64,000 bases of DNA from Bog-473 sp963726005 (GTDB lineage: Bacteria; Actinomycetota; Acidimicrobiia; Acidimicrobiales; RAAP-2): positions 867,342-931,341 of the forward strand of contig CAVSAT010000002.1 of the NCBI GenBank assembly GCA_963726005.1, written 5' to 3'. A model generated the notes under the pieces. The model worked only from the letters and a program-made list of their open reading frames with translations, was not told the DNA's origin and made no database searches. Shown in pieces: positions 1-8,583 of this stretch (positions are counted from its first letter, which is position 1; the number at the start of each line of letters is the position of its first letter). Both the position numbers and the translations under genes were made by a program.

Positions 1-444
1 GATGCGCACGCGGAGGAAGTCGGACGAGTGGAGGTGCGACTGAATGGAGCGCAGCCCGTTGTGCCCGGCGAGGCCCCCGCCCGCCTTGAGGCGCACCGTG
101 CCGGGCGGCAGGTCGAGCTCGTCGTGCGCGATCACGATGGCGGACGGATCGGTGACCCCGAAGCGCTTGGCCAGGGCGCGCACGGCCGCACCCGACTCGT
201 TCATATAGGTGGTCGGGACGGCGAGGGCGACACGGCGCCCGCCGATGGTCGCCGTGGCCGCACGGGCTCGGGTGCCCTTCTCGGCGCGCAGCGACTGGCC
301 GTGCCGTTGCGCCACCACCTCGACGGCATCGGACCCGGCGTTGTGCAGGCTCCCGGCAAACTCAGCCCCGGGGTTCCCGAGACCGACGACCAGGAGGTCC
401 GCCGGGGTGCCCTGGCGCTCGGACCGGGCAAAAGGCCGGCGCAG
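1..444 (-). CDS. pth: Peptidyl-tRNA hydrolase, 3' end cut by window edge
   Basis: Releases tRNA from peptidyl-tRNA that has dropped off ribosomes; cytoplasmic. Visible family motifs are GLGNPG near residue 21, YMNESG, HDELDLPPG and GGLAGHNGLRS; the catalytic His lies in LHNAG where RHN is usual. The frame is open immediately after the rplY TAG stop and has no ATG, GTG or TTG before GLGNPG. I place the start at CTG 444-442 because a GAGGG ribosome-binding site lies seven bases upstream, giving a lead-in that begins RRPFARSERQGTPAD. A later CTG (393-391) is the alternative but has no ribosome-binding site. It is co-transcribed with rplY. The family is certain, the start is inferred. Confidence 0.9.
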   Translation of the reverse strand, partial: MRRPFARSERQGTPADLLVVGLGNPGAEFAGSLHNAGSDAVEVVAQRHGQSLRAEKGTRARAATATIGGRRVALAVPTTYMNESGAAVRALAKRFGVTDPSAIVIAHDELDLPPGTVRLKAGGGLAGHNGLRSIQSHLHSSDFLRVRI

Positions 445-447
445 GGC

Positions 448-1113
448 CTAGCCCTCTTCGCCCGCGGCCTCGGTTGCCTCCCCGGTCGGTTGGGCCGCGG
501 CCTCTCCCTCGGCACCCTCCTCGCCTTCGCCCTCGGCGGGCAGCTCCTCGGTGACCACCCGCGGGGGTTGGCCGATGGCGATGGCCGTCTCGGGGTCGAC
601 GTCGGTCGTGACGCCGGCCGGCAGCATGAGGTCGGACACCCGCACCTGCCCACCGATGGTGAGCTCGCTGACGTCGGCCTCGATGGAGGACGGGATGGCG
701 GTCGGCAATGCGTTGATGGGCAGGGTGAACATCTGCTGTTCCACGAGTCCGTCACCGTGGTGCACCTCGATCGCCTCGCCGACCAGCGTGATGGGCACGT
801 CAGCGCTGATCACCTCATCGCGCCGGACGATGACGAAATCGACGTGGGTCACCGTCTGGGCCACCGGGTGACGCTGCATCTCGCGAGCGAGCGCGAGGTA
901 CGTGCCGGACCCCGTATCGAGGGAAAGGAGCTGGTTGGCCCCCGCCTCGGTGTTGAGGGCGGCCCGCAACTCGCGGGCCACGACGGCGATCGGCAGGGCG
1001 TCGGTGCCGTGGCCGTAGATGACGCCCGGGACCTTCCCCTCCCGCCGCAGGCGACGGACGGCGCGCGAGCCGATGGGGCGCCCGACCTCGGCGGCAAGAA
1101 CGACTTCGGCCAT
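448..1113 (-). CDS. rplY: 50S ribosomal protein L25, long general-stress (CTC) form
   Basis: Binds 5S rRNA in the large ribosomal subunit. The 221-residue product has the N-terminal L25 barrel (GSRAVRRLRREGKVPGV), the C-terminal TL5/CTC domain (HVDFV to about residue 185), and an acidic Glu/Ala-rich tail of about 35 residues, as in actinobacterial CTC-type L25. The ATG at 1113 follows a strong GGAGGAG site. Its stop lies three bases before the proposed pth start. In many actinobacteria prs lies directly upstream; here two glycan-related genes intervene. Confidence 0.96.
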   Translation of the reverse strand: MAEVVLAAEVGRPIGSRAVRRLRREGKVPGVIYGHGTDALPIAVVARELRAALNTEAGANQLLSLDTGSGTYLALAREMQRHPVAQTVTHVDFVIVRRDEVISADVPITLVGEAIEVHHGDGLVEQQMFTLPINALPTAIPSSIEADVSELTIGGQVRVSDLMLPAGVTTDVDPETAIAIGQPPRVVTEELPAEGEGEEGAEGEAAAQPTGEATEAAGEEG

Positions 1114-1239
1114 TGCAGATCTCCTCCGGTGGCAAGAGTGGTGTGCGCGGACGGCCCCATGGGGCCTCCGGCGGACGGCCTACCAGCGTAGCCGCCCAGG
1201 GCGGGGCTCCCAATCGCGCCGTCCGGCCCTCCCGGGGGC

Positions 1240-2943
1240 TCAGGCCGGAGAGCCCCGCTCCACGAGCCACTGCGGCGTCGGCGTGGACAACGGCGGCAGG
1301 TCGTCGTAACCGTCGTCCCGCCTGTCCTCGTCATCGGACCGCGGCCCGACGTCGCGTCCCTCGCCGTCAGCCATCCGGCCGCCACCCGACGTGCCGGATT
1401 CCTGCTCGCCGGCATCGGTCCGCCGGCTGGCTTGCAGCTCATCTTGGCCCTCGGCGGGCCGCCCACTCGCGCCGATTTCCCTGGTGGTGCCGTCTTCTCG
1501 TTGCTCATCCCGTTCTGGGAGCCCGTACAGCCTGCTCGGATCGGGCAGCCACTCCGTGAGCGGCGCAGTGCTCGTGGGGACGAGCTCCCTGAAGCGTTCC
1601 TCCTGGAGCCGGAGCTGCTCGAACAGCCACTCGTTGTAGTCGGCGATGGCGCCGGCCTTCTGGTTCGCCCACACGAGCTTCGATTCGTAGTGCTTCTTCA
1701 GCTCTGCGATGCGGCGGTCTGCATACGCGAGCAACCCACTCGCTGACTGCTGTAACAGCGTGAACTGTGCGTACAGGTCGTGGTAGAGGTCCTCTGATGC
1801 GAGGGGCTTTGGATGGGTGATGTCGATCCGCTCGGGTATCCGCGCAGGCGCACCGGTGAGTTCGCCGAGGACATCTCGCGTCACCTCCAGGTACGCCCTC
1901 CCCCAGTGCTCGTCGGGCTCGAGGTGGGCGCCCTCGGCCCATTCGTTCCACGCGTTGACGAAGACGATGCCGTTGCTCCCTGACGACTGCATCTGGCGCG
2001 ACGCCGCCTCGGCCAGCCAGCGTCCGTAAGCGTTAGGGGTCGAGTTGTGGAGGATCAGCGCCTCTCCGGCCTGCCGGCGCGGGGTGTTGTCCCACCCTGT
2101 CGCGACGCACGGATACCTCTGCCATTCCACGGGCGGCCGGTTGAGGTAGGCCGAGGCAACGACCTCGTACTCGTACATGGTGTGGGACTTCTCTGGCCCG
2201 AACTGGAGCGGCACGGAAGGGACGGTGGCGGCCAGGCGATGCGGGACGAACTCCGCGCTGGCGTCGAATCCGCGCAGCGCGGGTTCGGAAAGCTGTTCCT
2301 CCGTTTCGAACTGGACGAGCCATGGGCGCTCCACCCCCGCCCGCTCACATTCGGCCCGCCACAACTCAACGGTTCGCTTGGCCTCGGGCAAATACTGGGC
2401 TCGGTAGACCGCGAGGAGTGGTCGTCCCTCGATCCGGATGTAGCGAGGATCCTTGAAGCACTCGATCAGCCAGCGGATGTGCTCCGTATCGTCTTCCTCG
2501 CTGTACACCTGCTCGAGGAGCAACTCGTCGGTGGTGCTCTGCCACCTCCGGTACCAGCTCTCGTTGGCCCAGCAGAGCGCGAAGGGAAAATCCGGGTGAC
2601 CGAGCGCGCGCACCTCATCGAAGGGCCGACCCAACATCCGCCGTCCACCGAACCAGTAGTGGTAGTAGAGGAAGCCCGTGATCCCGTGCTCGCGAGCGAG
2701 CAACGCCTGTCGGTACCGGGTCTCGGGCACCTGGAGGTCATAGAACCCGAGCTCGCCCGGAAGGTCGGGTTGCCGGTGGCCGGGGTACAGGGGTTTGCTG
2801 CGGGCGACGACGCTCCACTCGGTGAAACCGGGACCGTGCCAGGCATCGTTCTCCGCCACCTGGTGGAATTGCGGAAGATAAAACGCCAGCACGTGTGGCG
2901 ACCCGGGCGAAACGTGCCTCCGCTGCGACGTCAGATCGGACAT
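1240..2943 (-). CDS. WbsX-like glycan protein with GH99-like domain
   Basis: A protein of about 567 residues. Residues 15-360 match the WbsX / glycoside hydrolase 99-like family found in polysaccharide loci: FYLPQFH, GFTEW, YYHYWFGG, CWANE and VNAWNEWAEGAHLEPD. The family has a TIM-barrel fold; its exact reaction is poorly known. The C-terminal 200 residues are charged and low in complexity, with a short predicted coiled coil near residues 410-450. The ATG at 2943 is chosen over the in-frame TTG/GTG/TTG just upstream; no strong ribosome-binding site is seen. It lies 14 bases after a methyltransferase gene, probably in one operon. Likely role: surface glycan assembly or trimming (inference). 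Confidence 0.8.
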   Translation of the reverse strand: MSDLTSQRRHVSPGSPHVLAFYLPQFHQVAENDAWHGPGFTEWSVVARSKPLYPGHRQPDLPGELGFYDLQVPETRYRQALLAREHGITGFLYYHYWFGGRRMLGRPFDEVRALGHPDFPFALCWANESWYRRWQSTTDELLLEQVYSEEDDTEHIRWLIECFKDPRYIRIEGRPLLAVYRAQYLPEAKRTVELWRAECERAGVERPWLVQFETEEQLSEPALRGFDASAEFVPHRLAATVPSVPLQFGPEKSHTMYEYEVVASAYLNRPPVEWQRYPCVATGWDNTPRRQAGEALILHNSTPNAYGRWLAEAASRQMQSSGSNGIVFVNAWNEWAEGAHLEPDEHWGRAYLEVTRDVLGELTGAPARIPERIDITHPKPLASEDLYHDLYAQFTLLQQSASGLLAYADRRIAELKKHYESKLVWANQKAGAIADYNEWLFEQLRLQEERFRELVPTSTAPLTEWLPDPSRLYGLPERDEQREDGTTREIGASGRPAEGQDELQASRRTDAGEQESGTSGGGRMADGEGRDVGPRSDDEDRRDDGYDDLPPLSTPTPQWLVERGSPA

Positions 2944-2957
2944 CAACACCAATCCGT

Positions 2958-3929
2958 TCAGCCGGTGTTCTTCTTGAAGGCGCGCTTCAGCCTGCTGTAG
3001 ACACCGCGGATCAGGGGCGTCCGTTGCGCCAGGAGGGCGCGGTTCCTGGCGTCCGCTTCACCGAGCGACTGGTTCAGTACTTCGATGTTGTGCTCGAGCC
3101 CCGAGACGTGGCCTTCGAGGGCCTTGATGTACTTCTGGTGCGCCGCAAGGGCTTGTCGGTCCTTGCGCAGCAGTGCGATGCGGATGCGCTGTTGGTGCAT
3201 GCGGTCGCCCAAGTCGTCCACCACGCTCGCCAACTCGTTGAGTGCCCGGGTCCCGTTGTCACGGACGGACTTGATCACGTACTGGTAGGTCTCGACCTCC
3301 GGGTCGGCAAGCAGTTCGTCGAGGGTCGTGTCGTTCACGTCGGCCCGGGTGACGCCGATCTCCGATCGGAACAGCGGCACGACCACGCGCTTGGTCTCGA
3401 CGGCCACGAGCCCCGCCTCCTGGAAGAGCTGGCGGGCCGACTCGAGGGTGAAGAACCGGACGTGGGTCCGATCGAGCAAGCCCCACTCCCGGTAACGGAA
3501 ATTCCCGTTGATCATGGCAATGCGCACGTCTCCATGGGCCACGTTGGGCAGCGAGGCGACGATGTAGCCCGAAGGCTTGAGCTTTCGTACGGCCTGCCGC
3601 ATGGATTCGAGAGGATCGCGAAGATGCTCGAGCACGTCGCACAGGACGACGACGTCGAACGACTCGTCCTTTACGTAGTTCCAGGTTTCGGCATCGTCGA
3701 GGTCGCCGACGACGACGCGCTCAGCCCAGCACTCGGCGAGCTCGGCCGCGTCGGGATCGATCTCGATCCCGACAACGTTGCAACCCCTCTCGAACAGGAA
3801 TTTTGTGATGTAGCCGGTGGAGCACCCGGCCTCCAGGACGGACTTGTTGTAGCCGATCATGGACAGGGCGAAGGCGTGACAATTGTTCTCGGCGTCCGGG
3901 TCGACCGGAACTTCGTAGATAGACGACAA
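2958..3929 (-). CDS. Class I SAM-dependent methyltransferase with C-terminal coiled coil
   Basis: A 323-residue methyltransferase of the Methyltransf_23 type. SAM-binding motif I is VLEAGCSTGY near residue 32, an acidic post-motif is GIEIDPDA, and motif IV is VVVLCDVLEHL. Residues 230-300 form a charged, heptad-like helical region. Such proteins commonly modify lipids or glycans in polysaccharide clusters; the substrate is not deducible. The TTG start at 3929 is preceded by GGGAGG at suitable distance. The gene and the WbsX-like gene after it separate prs from rplY, suggesting insertion of a two-gene glycan module. Confidence 0.82.
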   Translation of the reverse strand: MSSIYEVPVDPDAENNCHAFALSMIGYNKSVLEAGCSTGYITKFLFERGCNVVGIEIDPDAAELAECWAERVVVGDLDDAETWNYVKDESFDVVVLCDVLEHLRDPLESMRQAVRKLKPSGYIVASLPNVAHGDVRIAMINGNFRYREWGLLDRTHVRFFTLESARQLFQEAGLVAVETKRVVVPLFRSEIGVTRADVNDTTLDELLADPEVETYQYVIKSVRDNGTRALNELASVVDDLGDRMHQQRIRIALLRKDRQALAAHQKYIKALEGHVSGLEHNIEVLNQSLGEADARNRALLAQRTPLIRGVYSRLKRAFKKNTG

Positions 3930-4185
3930 CCTTTCCTCCCGACGGGAACTCGAGCCTGCGCCACGCCAAATTGGCCTGGTTCACCATACCGCCCCGGTAC
4001 CCATTCCTCCGGGTTTGACCTTCGGCGAGGACGGCGGTCATCACCTCGTTGCGTCCCTCTCCGGGCGGGTGAAAACACCGAACCGGGGACGCCTCTCCCA
4101 TCCTCCCTGTTCACCGCAGCATTTGGCGACGGCGATCACGTCGCCGACGTGTCGGGGCCCTACCATCGGACCGACAGGATCCTCT

Positions 4186-5166
4186 CTAGACCAGGTTGTC
4201 CCCGCCGAAGAGCTCGGAGACTGAGGTGTCCTCGAAGACGGCGTCGATGGCATCGGCGATGATCTTGGCCACCGAGAGGACTTCGAGCTTGTCGAAGCTG
4301 CGGTCGTCGGCGACCGGCAGCGTGTCGGTCACGACCACCCGCGAGATCGGCGCCGCCTTCAGCCGGTCGACCGCTGGGTCCGACAGCACCCCGTGGGTGG
4401 CCATGGCGCAGATCTCCGACGCCCCCGCCTCCGAGAGCAGCTCGGCCGCGGCGCAGATCGTCCCCGCGGTGTCGATCATGTCGTCGATCAGCACGCAGTG
4501 GCGGCCCTCGACGTCGCCGATGACGTGGCGGGCCCGCACCTCGTTGTAGGTCCCGCGCGGGCGCGTCTTGTGGATGAGGGCCAGGTCGCAGCCGAGATGC
4601 TGGCTGTAGCGCTCCGCCACCTTCACCCGCCCTGCGTCGGGCGCCACGACGACCACGTCATCGCCGAAGTGCTCCCTCATGTACGCCTCGAGCACCGGCG
4701 CCGCCACCAGGTGGTCGAAGGGCGTGTCGAAGAAGCCCTGGATCTGACCCGAGTGCAGGTCGACCGAGACGACCCGGTCGGCGCCGGCCGCCGAGAGCAT
4801 GTCCGCGACGAGCTTGGCCGTGATCGGCTCACGTCCGGTGGACTTGCGGTCCTGGCGCGAGTAGCCGTAGTAGGGGCACACCGCGGTGATGCGTTTGGCC
4901 GACGCCCGCTTGGCGGCGTCGATCATGATGAGCTGCTCCATCAAAGAATCGTTCACGGGGCTGGCGTGGGTCTGGATGATGAAGACGTCGCAGCCGCGGA
5001 TCGAGATGTCGTACTTGCAGTAGATCTCGCCGTTGGCGAACTCGCGCAGGTTCGCCTGCCCGAGTTCAACTCCGAGGTGCCCGGCGATGTCGCTCGCGAG
5101 CGATGGGTGGGCGCGACCCGAGACCAACTCGAGGCGTCGCCGCGGGATCAGCTCCACGACCTCCAC
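4186..5166 (-). CDS. prs: Ribose-phosphate pyrophosphokinase (PRPP synthase)
   Basis: Makes 5-phosphoribosyl-1-pyrophosphate from ribose 5-phosphate and ATP for nucleotide, His and Trp synthesis and, in actinobacteria, for arabinan precursors. The 326 residues have the expected length. Motifs: FANGEIYCKY, the flexible loop PYYGYSRQDRKS, the metal-binding SVDLHSGQIQGFF, APDAGRVK, and the PRPP loop VLIDDMIDTAGTI. The start is GTG at 5166. It follows glmU, as is conserved in actinobacteria. Confidence 0.97.
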   Translation of the reverse strand: MEVVELIPRRRLELVSGRAHPSLASDIAGHLGVELGQANLREFANGEIYCKYDISIRGCDVFIIQTHASPVNDSLMEQLIMIDAAKRASAKRITAVCPYYGYSRQDRKSTGREPITAKLVADMLSAAGADRVVSVDLHSGQIQGFFDTPFDHLVAAPVLEAYMREHFGDDVVVVAPDAGRVKVAERYSQHLGCDLALIHKTRPRGTYNEVRARHVIGDVEGRHCVLIDDMIDTAGTICAAAELLSEAGASEICAMATHGVLSDPAVDRLKAAPISRVVVTDTLPVADDRSFDKLEVLSVAKIIADAIDAVFEDTSVSELFGGDNLV

Positions 5167-5226
5167 GCTAGTGCCCCGCTGCGCGCACCGTCGGCGGCGA
5201 TCAACCCGGAGGTATCATCTCATCTG

Positions 5227-5232
5227 TTTATA
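5227..5232 (-). promoter_or_regulatory. Possible -10 box for prs
   Basis: The minus strand reads TATAAA here in an otherwise GC-rich 143-base gap between glmU and prs. A transcript would start about 50 bases before the prs GTG. No convincing -35 box at standard spacing is seen, so this is tentative. Confidence 0.3.
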
Positions 5233-5309
5233 GTTCACCAGGGCGCTCTCAACGGGTCATCGCAATCGCCGACCTATCGGGGCGGTGCGCCGGGCCGGTG
5301 AGCCGAGGC

Positions 5310-6410
5310 TCAGGCCGTCGGGCCGCGGAGCACCGTGTGGGGCGCCAGCTCTGAGCCGGCCGCCACCTCGGCCCCCGGCTCGAGCACGCTGTAGGGGCCG
5401 ACGATCGCCCCGTCGCCAATGATGGCGCGCGTGCACACGCTCTCGGCCACGACCGCGCCGCGGCCCACGGTCGTATCGGTCAACACACTGTCGGGCCCGA
5501 TCTCGGCCCCGGCCCCGATGGTGCAGTTGCCCCGCAAGACCACTCCGGGCAGGAGCGAGACGTCTGCCTCCAGATGGGCTCCGGAGTCCACGTACGTGCG
5601 TTCGGGATCCCACATGGTGACGCCACGGCGCATCCAGCGCTCGTTGATGCGGTCGCGCAGTTCCGCCTCGGCGACCGCCAGCTGGGCGCGGTCGTTCACG
5701 CCCGCCGCCTCCATGGAGTCCGGCAGCACCAGGGAGCGCACCGCGTAGCCGGCGCTGCTCAGGACGGCAACGGCGTCGGTCAGGTAGTACTCCCCGTGGG
5801 TGTTGGCGGGACTGATCCGGCGGAGAGTCGGCGCCAGCAGACTGCGCCGGAAGCAGTAGATGGACGTGTTGACCTCGTCGATCGCCTTCTCCTCCTCCGT
5901 GGCGTCGATCTCCTCGACGACCCGGAGGACGTCACCGTCCTTCCCGTGCACGACCCGCCCGTAGCCCGACGGGTTCTCGACCACCGCCGTCAGCAGCGTG
6001 GCTCCCGCCGCCTCGGTCCGGTGCGCCCGCACCAGCGCCGCGAGCGTCTGGGGTCGCAGCAGCGGCGTGTCGCCCGGGAGCACGACTACGTCCTCCACCT
6101 CGTCGTCGTCGTCAGGCAGCCCCGTCAGCCCGACGGCCAGTGCGTCGCCGGTCCCCGACTGCGTGAGTTGCTCGACGAACTCGATCTGCATGGTCGGCGG
6201 CGCGTGCTGCACCAGGGTCTTGGTGACCCATTCACCCCGGTGACCCACAACGACCACGACGCGCCGCACGTCGATCTCGGCCATGGAGTCGAGCACGTGC
6301 AGGATCATGGGGCGACCACACAGAAGGTGCAGCGGCTTGGGCCGTTCGGAGCGCATCCGCGTCCCCTCCCCGGCGGCCAGGACGACGGCGGACAGTCGGC
6401 GTTCGGGCAT
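5310..6410 (-). CDS. glmU: GlmU-like UDP-GlcNAc pyrophosphorylase lacking the acetyltransferase active site
   Basis: The N-terminal half is a complete N-acetylglucosamine-1-phosphate uridyltransferase: VVLAAGEGTRMRSERPKPLH, the QSGTGDAL region, VLPGDTPLL and ERTYVD. The left-handed beta-helix begins near residue 255 but stops after about 110 residues at VLRGPTA. The product is 366 residues against about 450-490 for full GlmU, so the helix turns that carry the acetyl-CoA site and catalytic His/Tyr/Asn residues are absent. Only 143 bases of non-coding sequence follow before prs, and I see no shifted continuation there. It supplies UDP-GlcNAc for peptidoglycan; acetylation of GlcN-1-P would need another enzyme. 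The start is ATG 6410. Confidence 0.88.
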   Translation of the reverse strand: MPERRLSAVVLAAGEGTRMRSERPKPLHLLCGRPMILHVLDSMAEIDVRRVVVVVGHRGEWVTKTLVQHAPPTMQIEFVEQLTQSGTGDALAVGLTGLPDDDDEVEDVVVLPGDTPLLRPQTLAALVRAHRTEAAGATLLTAVVENPSGYGRVVHGKDGDVLRVVEEIDATEEEKAIDEVNTSIYCFRRSLLAPTLRRISPANTHGEYYLTDAVAVLSSAGYAVRSLVLPDSMEAAGVNDRAQLAVAEAELRDRINERWMRRGVTMWDPERTYVDSGAHLEADVSLLPGVVLRGNCTIGAGAEIGPDSVLTDTTVGRGAVVAESVCTRAIIGDGAIVGPYSVLEPGAEVAAGSELAPHTVLRGPTA

Positions 6411-6464
6411 CGCAGCATTCTTAGCCCGCCTGGACGCCTCGTGTGCGTATGGGACACTCGTAGC

Positions 6465-7367
6465 GTGCCGGAGCTGATCCCCTACGACGAGTTCGGACTG
6501 TTCCACGAGAACGCCGCCGAGTACGGCCTGCCCTATCCGGGACCGCCCGACGTCCGCCGCGTCGACGTCGAAGTCTCGCCGGGTCGCAGGGTATCCAACC
6601 TGGTCTGGGGCACCGACCCACCCGAGCTCGTGCTCGTCCACGGCGGGGCTCAGAACGCCCACACCTGGGACACCGTGGCGCTGGCGCTCCGGCGGCCGCT
6701 CGTGGCGGTGGACCTGCCCGGGCACGGCCACTCCGACGGCGGGCCCGAGGGTTCCATCTCCATCGGCAGCAACGGCCGCGACCTGGCGGCGGTCGTGGCC
6801 GAGCTGGCCCCGGCTGCCGGCGGCGTCGTCGGCATGTCGCTCGGGGGCATGTCCTCCCTGGCGCTGGCGGCAGAGGCCCCCGAACTCGTGCGCGCCCTCG
6901 TCCTCGTCGACATCACGCCTGGCGTGAACGCGGAAAAGGCGGCGCCGGTGACGAACTTCGTCAATGGGCCGGCCAGCTTCGACAGCTTCGACGATCTCCT
7001 GGCTCGCACCATCGAGCACAACCCGACCCGCTCGGAGTCCTCATTGCGCCGCGGCATCCTGCACAACGCGGTGCAGCGCGAGGACGGCAGTTGGGTCTGG
7101 CGCTACGGACGGTTCCGTACCGAGCCAGCATCGTCTCCTCCCGACTTCACCAACTGGTGGGAGGCCGTCTCCGCGCTCACGGTTCCCCTCATGCTCGTGC
7201 GCGGCCTGGCCTGGTCCGTGGTCGACGACCAGGACGTCGCCGAGCTGCTACGCCGCCAGCCCGCGGCGACCGTGGTGGGCGTCGAGGGGGCGGGGCACAG
7301 CATCCAGGGAGACCGGCCCGTCGAGCTGGCGGGCATCCTGGACCGGTTCCTCTTCTCGGACGGCTGA
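6465..7367 (+). CDS. Alpha/beta-fold hydrolase
   Basis: A 300-residue serine hydrolase. The oxyanion-hole region is LVHGGAQNAHTW, the nucleophile elbow is GMSLGG (Ser), and the C-terminal catalytic His is in GAGHSIQGDRP; the acid is probably in the region near VVDDQD. Substrate unknown; esterase, lactonase or C-C hydrolase are all possible. I start at GTG 6465 (VPELIPYDEF), which begins just after the divergent glmU promoter region. It overlaps the next gene by one base (TGATG), indicating translational coupling. Confidence 0.85.
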   Translation: MPELIPYDEFGLFHENAAEYGLPYPGPPDVRRVDVEVSPGRRVSNLVWGTDPPELVLVHGGAQNAHTWDTVALALRRPLVAVDLPGHGHSDGGPEGSISIGSNGRDLAAVVAELAPAAGGVVGMSLGGMSSLALAAEAPELVRALVLVDITPGVNAEKAAPVTNFVNGPASFDSFDDLLARTIEHNPTRSESSLRRGILHNAVQREDGSWVWRYGRFRTEPASSPPDFTNWWEAVSALTVPLMLVRGLAWSVVDDQDVAELLRRQPAATVVGVEGAGHSIQGDRPVELAGILDRFLFSDG

Positions 7368-7756
7368 TGGACAAGCGGGTCTGGCTCTCGCGCCGCGCGC
7401 TGAAGTTGCACGCGGTGATCCTCGTGGTCGTCCCGGCCTTCATGGCGCTCTGCGTCTGGCAGATCACCCGTGCCCTCGGGGGCAACAGCCTCAGTTGGGC
7501 CTACGTGTTCGAGTGGCCCATCTTCGCGGGCTACGCCGTCTACATGTGGTGGCGCTTCGTGCACGAGGCGGCTGAGGACACGCAGCCGCCTGCCCGCCCC
7601 GACGGCCACGGCACACCGGCCGAGGCCGAGACCCGGGCCGAGGCAGAGGTGCCCCCGGCTCAAGGGAGCGACGAGCAGGGCCAGGACGCCGACCTCGCGG
7701 CCTACAACGCGTACCTGGCCCAGTTGGCCGAACGGGACAAGGCCACGGAGCGTTGA
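7367..7756 (+). CDS. Small two-helix membrane protein
   Basis: A 129-residue protein that I do not recognise beyond actinobacterial membrane proteins of this shape. Two hydrophobic segments span about residues 13-33 and 42-62, followed by a hydrophilic Glu/Ala/Pro-rich tail ending in AYLAQLAERDK. The start codon overlaps the stop of the upstream hydrolase gene, so the two are probably made together. No function is inferred. Confidence 0.75.
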   Translation: MDKRVWLSRRALKLHAVILVVVPAFMALCVWQITRALGGNSLSWAYVFEWPIFAGYAVYMWWRFVHEAAEDTQPPARPDGHGTPAEAETRAEAEVPPAQGSDEQGQDADLAAYNAYLAQLAERDKATER

Positions 7757-7762
7757 CGGGTG

Positions 7763-7835
7763 CTCCGGGGGGAGGGCTCGAACCTCCAACATCCGGCTCC
7801 AAAGGCCGACGTTCTGCCGATTGAACTACCCCGGA
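7763..7835 (-). tRNA. tRNA-Gln (UUG)
   Basis: On the minus strand the sequence folds as a standard tRNA: seven-pair acceptor TCCGGGG/CCCCGGA, D stem GTTC/GAAC, anticodon stem TCGGC/GCCGG with loop CTTTGGA (anticodon TTG), and T stem GGAGG/CCTCC around TTCGAGC. The discriminator base is G. The 3' CCA is not encoded. Confidence 0.95.
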
Positions 7836-7898
7836 CCGAGGCGGGAAACCACTAGAGGTTACGCACGTCTCCGCCCGTCCCCGGGCGAGGCCCGGCGG

Positions 7899-7904
7899 TA
7901 GCTT
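7899..7904 (+). promoter_or_regulatory. -10 box TAGCTT, leaderless type
   Basis: TAGCTT ends seven bases before the GTG at 7912, so transcription should start at or next to the start codon of the response regulator. This supports GTG 7912 over the TTG at 7906. Confidence 0.5.
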
Positions 7905-7911
7905 CTTGCTC

Positions 7912-8583
7912 GTGCGCATCCTCGTGGTGGACGACGACCCCGCCGTCCGCCGGTCGATCGACCGTGCCCTCCGCCTCGAAGGCTACGACGTGGTGACCGT
8001 CCCCTCCGGCGGCGAGGCGCTCGAGACCCTGGCGCAGAGCCCTCCCGACGCGCTGATCCTCGACCTCGGGCTGCCCGATCTCGACGGCCTGACCGTCTGC
8101 CGGCGCATGCGCAGTGTGGGAGACGACACGCCGGTCCTGATGCTCACCGCGCGCGACGCCGTCGACGACCGCGTCCAGGGTCTGGATGCGGGCGCCGACG
8201 ACTACCTCGTCAAGCCCTACGCGCTGGCGGAACTGCTGGCCCGGTTGCGTGCGCTCCTGCGCCGGCGGTTCGAGGGTGAGGGCGGCCTCTTGCGCGTGGG
8301 CGACCTCTCGCTGAACCTCTCCACGAGGGAGGGCCAGCGCGCCGAGCGCGTCTTCACCCTGACGCGCATCGAGTTCGATCTGCTCGAGATGTTCCTGCGC
8401 CATCCGCGCCAGGTGCTCACGCGCGAGGTGCTGCTCAACCGGGTCTGGGGGTTCGACTTCGACTCCGGCACCAACTCGCTCGCCGTCTATGTCGGCTATT
8501 TGCGCCGCAAGCTCGAGGAGGGGGGCGAACCGCGCTGCATCCAGACGGTGCGCGGCGTGGGCTACGTGCTGCGGGAAACGTGA
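7912..8583 (+). CDS. OmpR/PhoB-family response regulator (MprA-like)
   Basis: A receiver domain (residues 1-115: DDDP acidic pocket, phospho-acceptor Asp in LILDLGLPDLDG, Thr in LMLTARD, Lys in YLVKPY) is followed by a winged-helix DNA-binding domain with the RVWGFDFDSGTNSLAVYVGYLR signature. It is about 223 residues long. It overlaps the histidine kinase gene by four bases (GTGA), so the pair is co-translated. Sequence style resembles MprA, which acts in envelope stress in Mycobacterium; the stimulus here is unknown. Confidence 0.95.
   Translation: MRILVVDDDPAVRRSIDRALRLEGYDVVTVPSGGEALETLAQSPPDALILDLGLPDLDGLTVCRRMRSVGDDTPVLMLTARDAVDDRVQGLDAGADDYLVKPYALAELLARLRALLRRRFEGEGGLLRVGDLSLNLSTREGQRAERVFTLTRIEFDLLEMFLRHPRQVLTREVLLNRVWGFDFDSGTNSLAVYVGYLRRKLEEGGEPRCIQTVRGVGYVLRET

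Noticed and set aside
442..450. Translation of pth by readthrough of the rplY TAG stop
   Set aside because: The frames are in phase, but a CTG with a well-spaced ribosome-binding site gives a simpler explanation.
28..1191. A 387-codon open frame on the plus strand opposite pth and rplY
   Set aside because: It is a high-GC shadow: the minus strand encodes two clear conserved proteins over the same bases.
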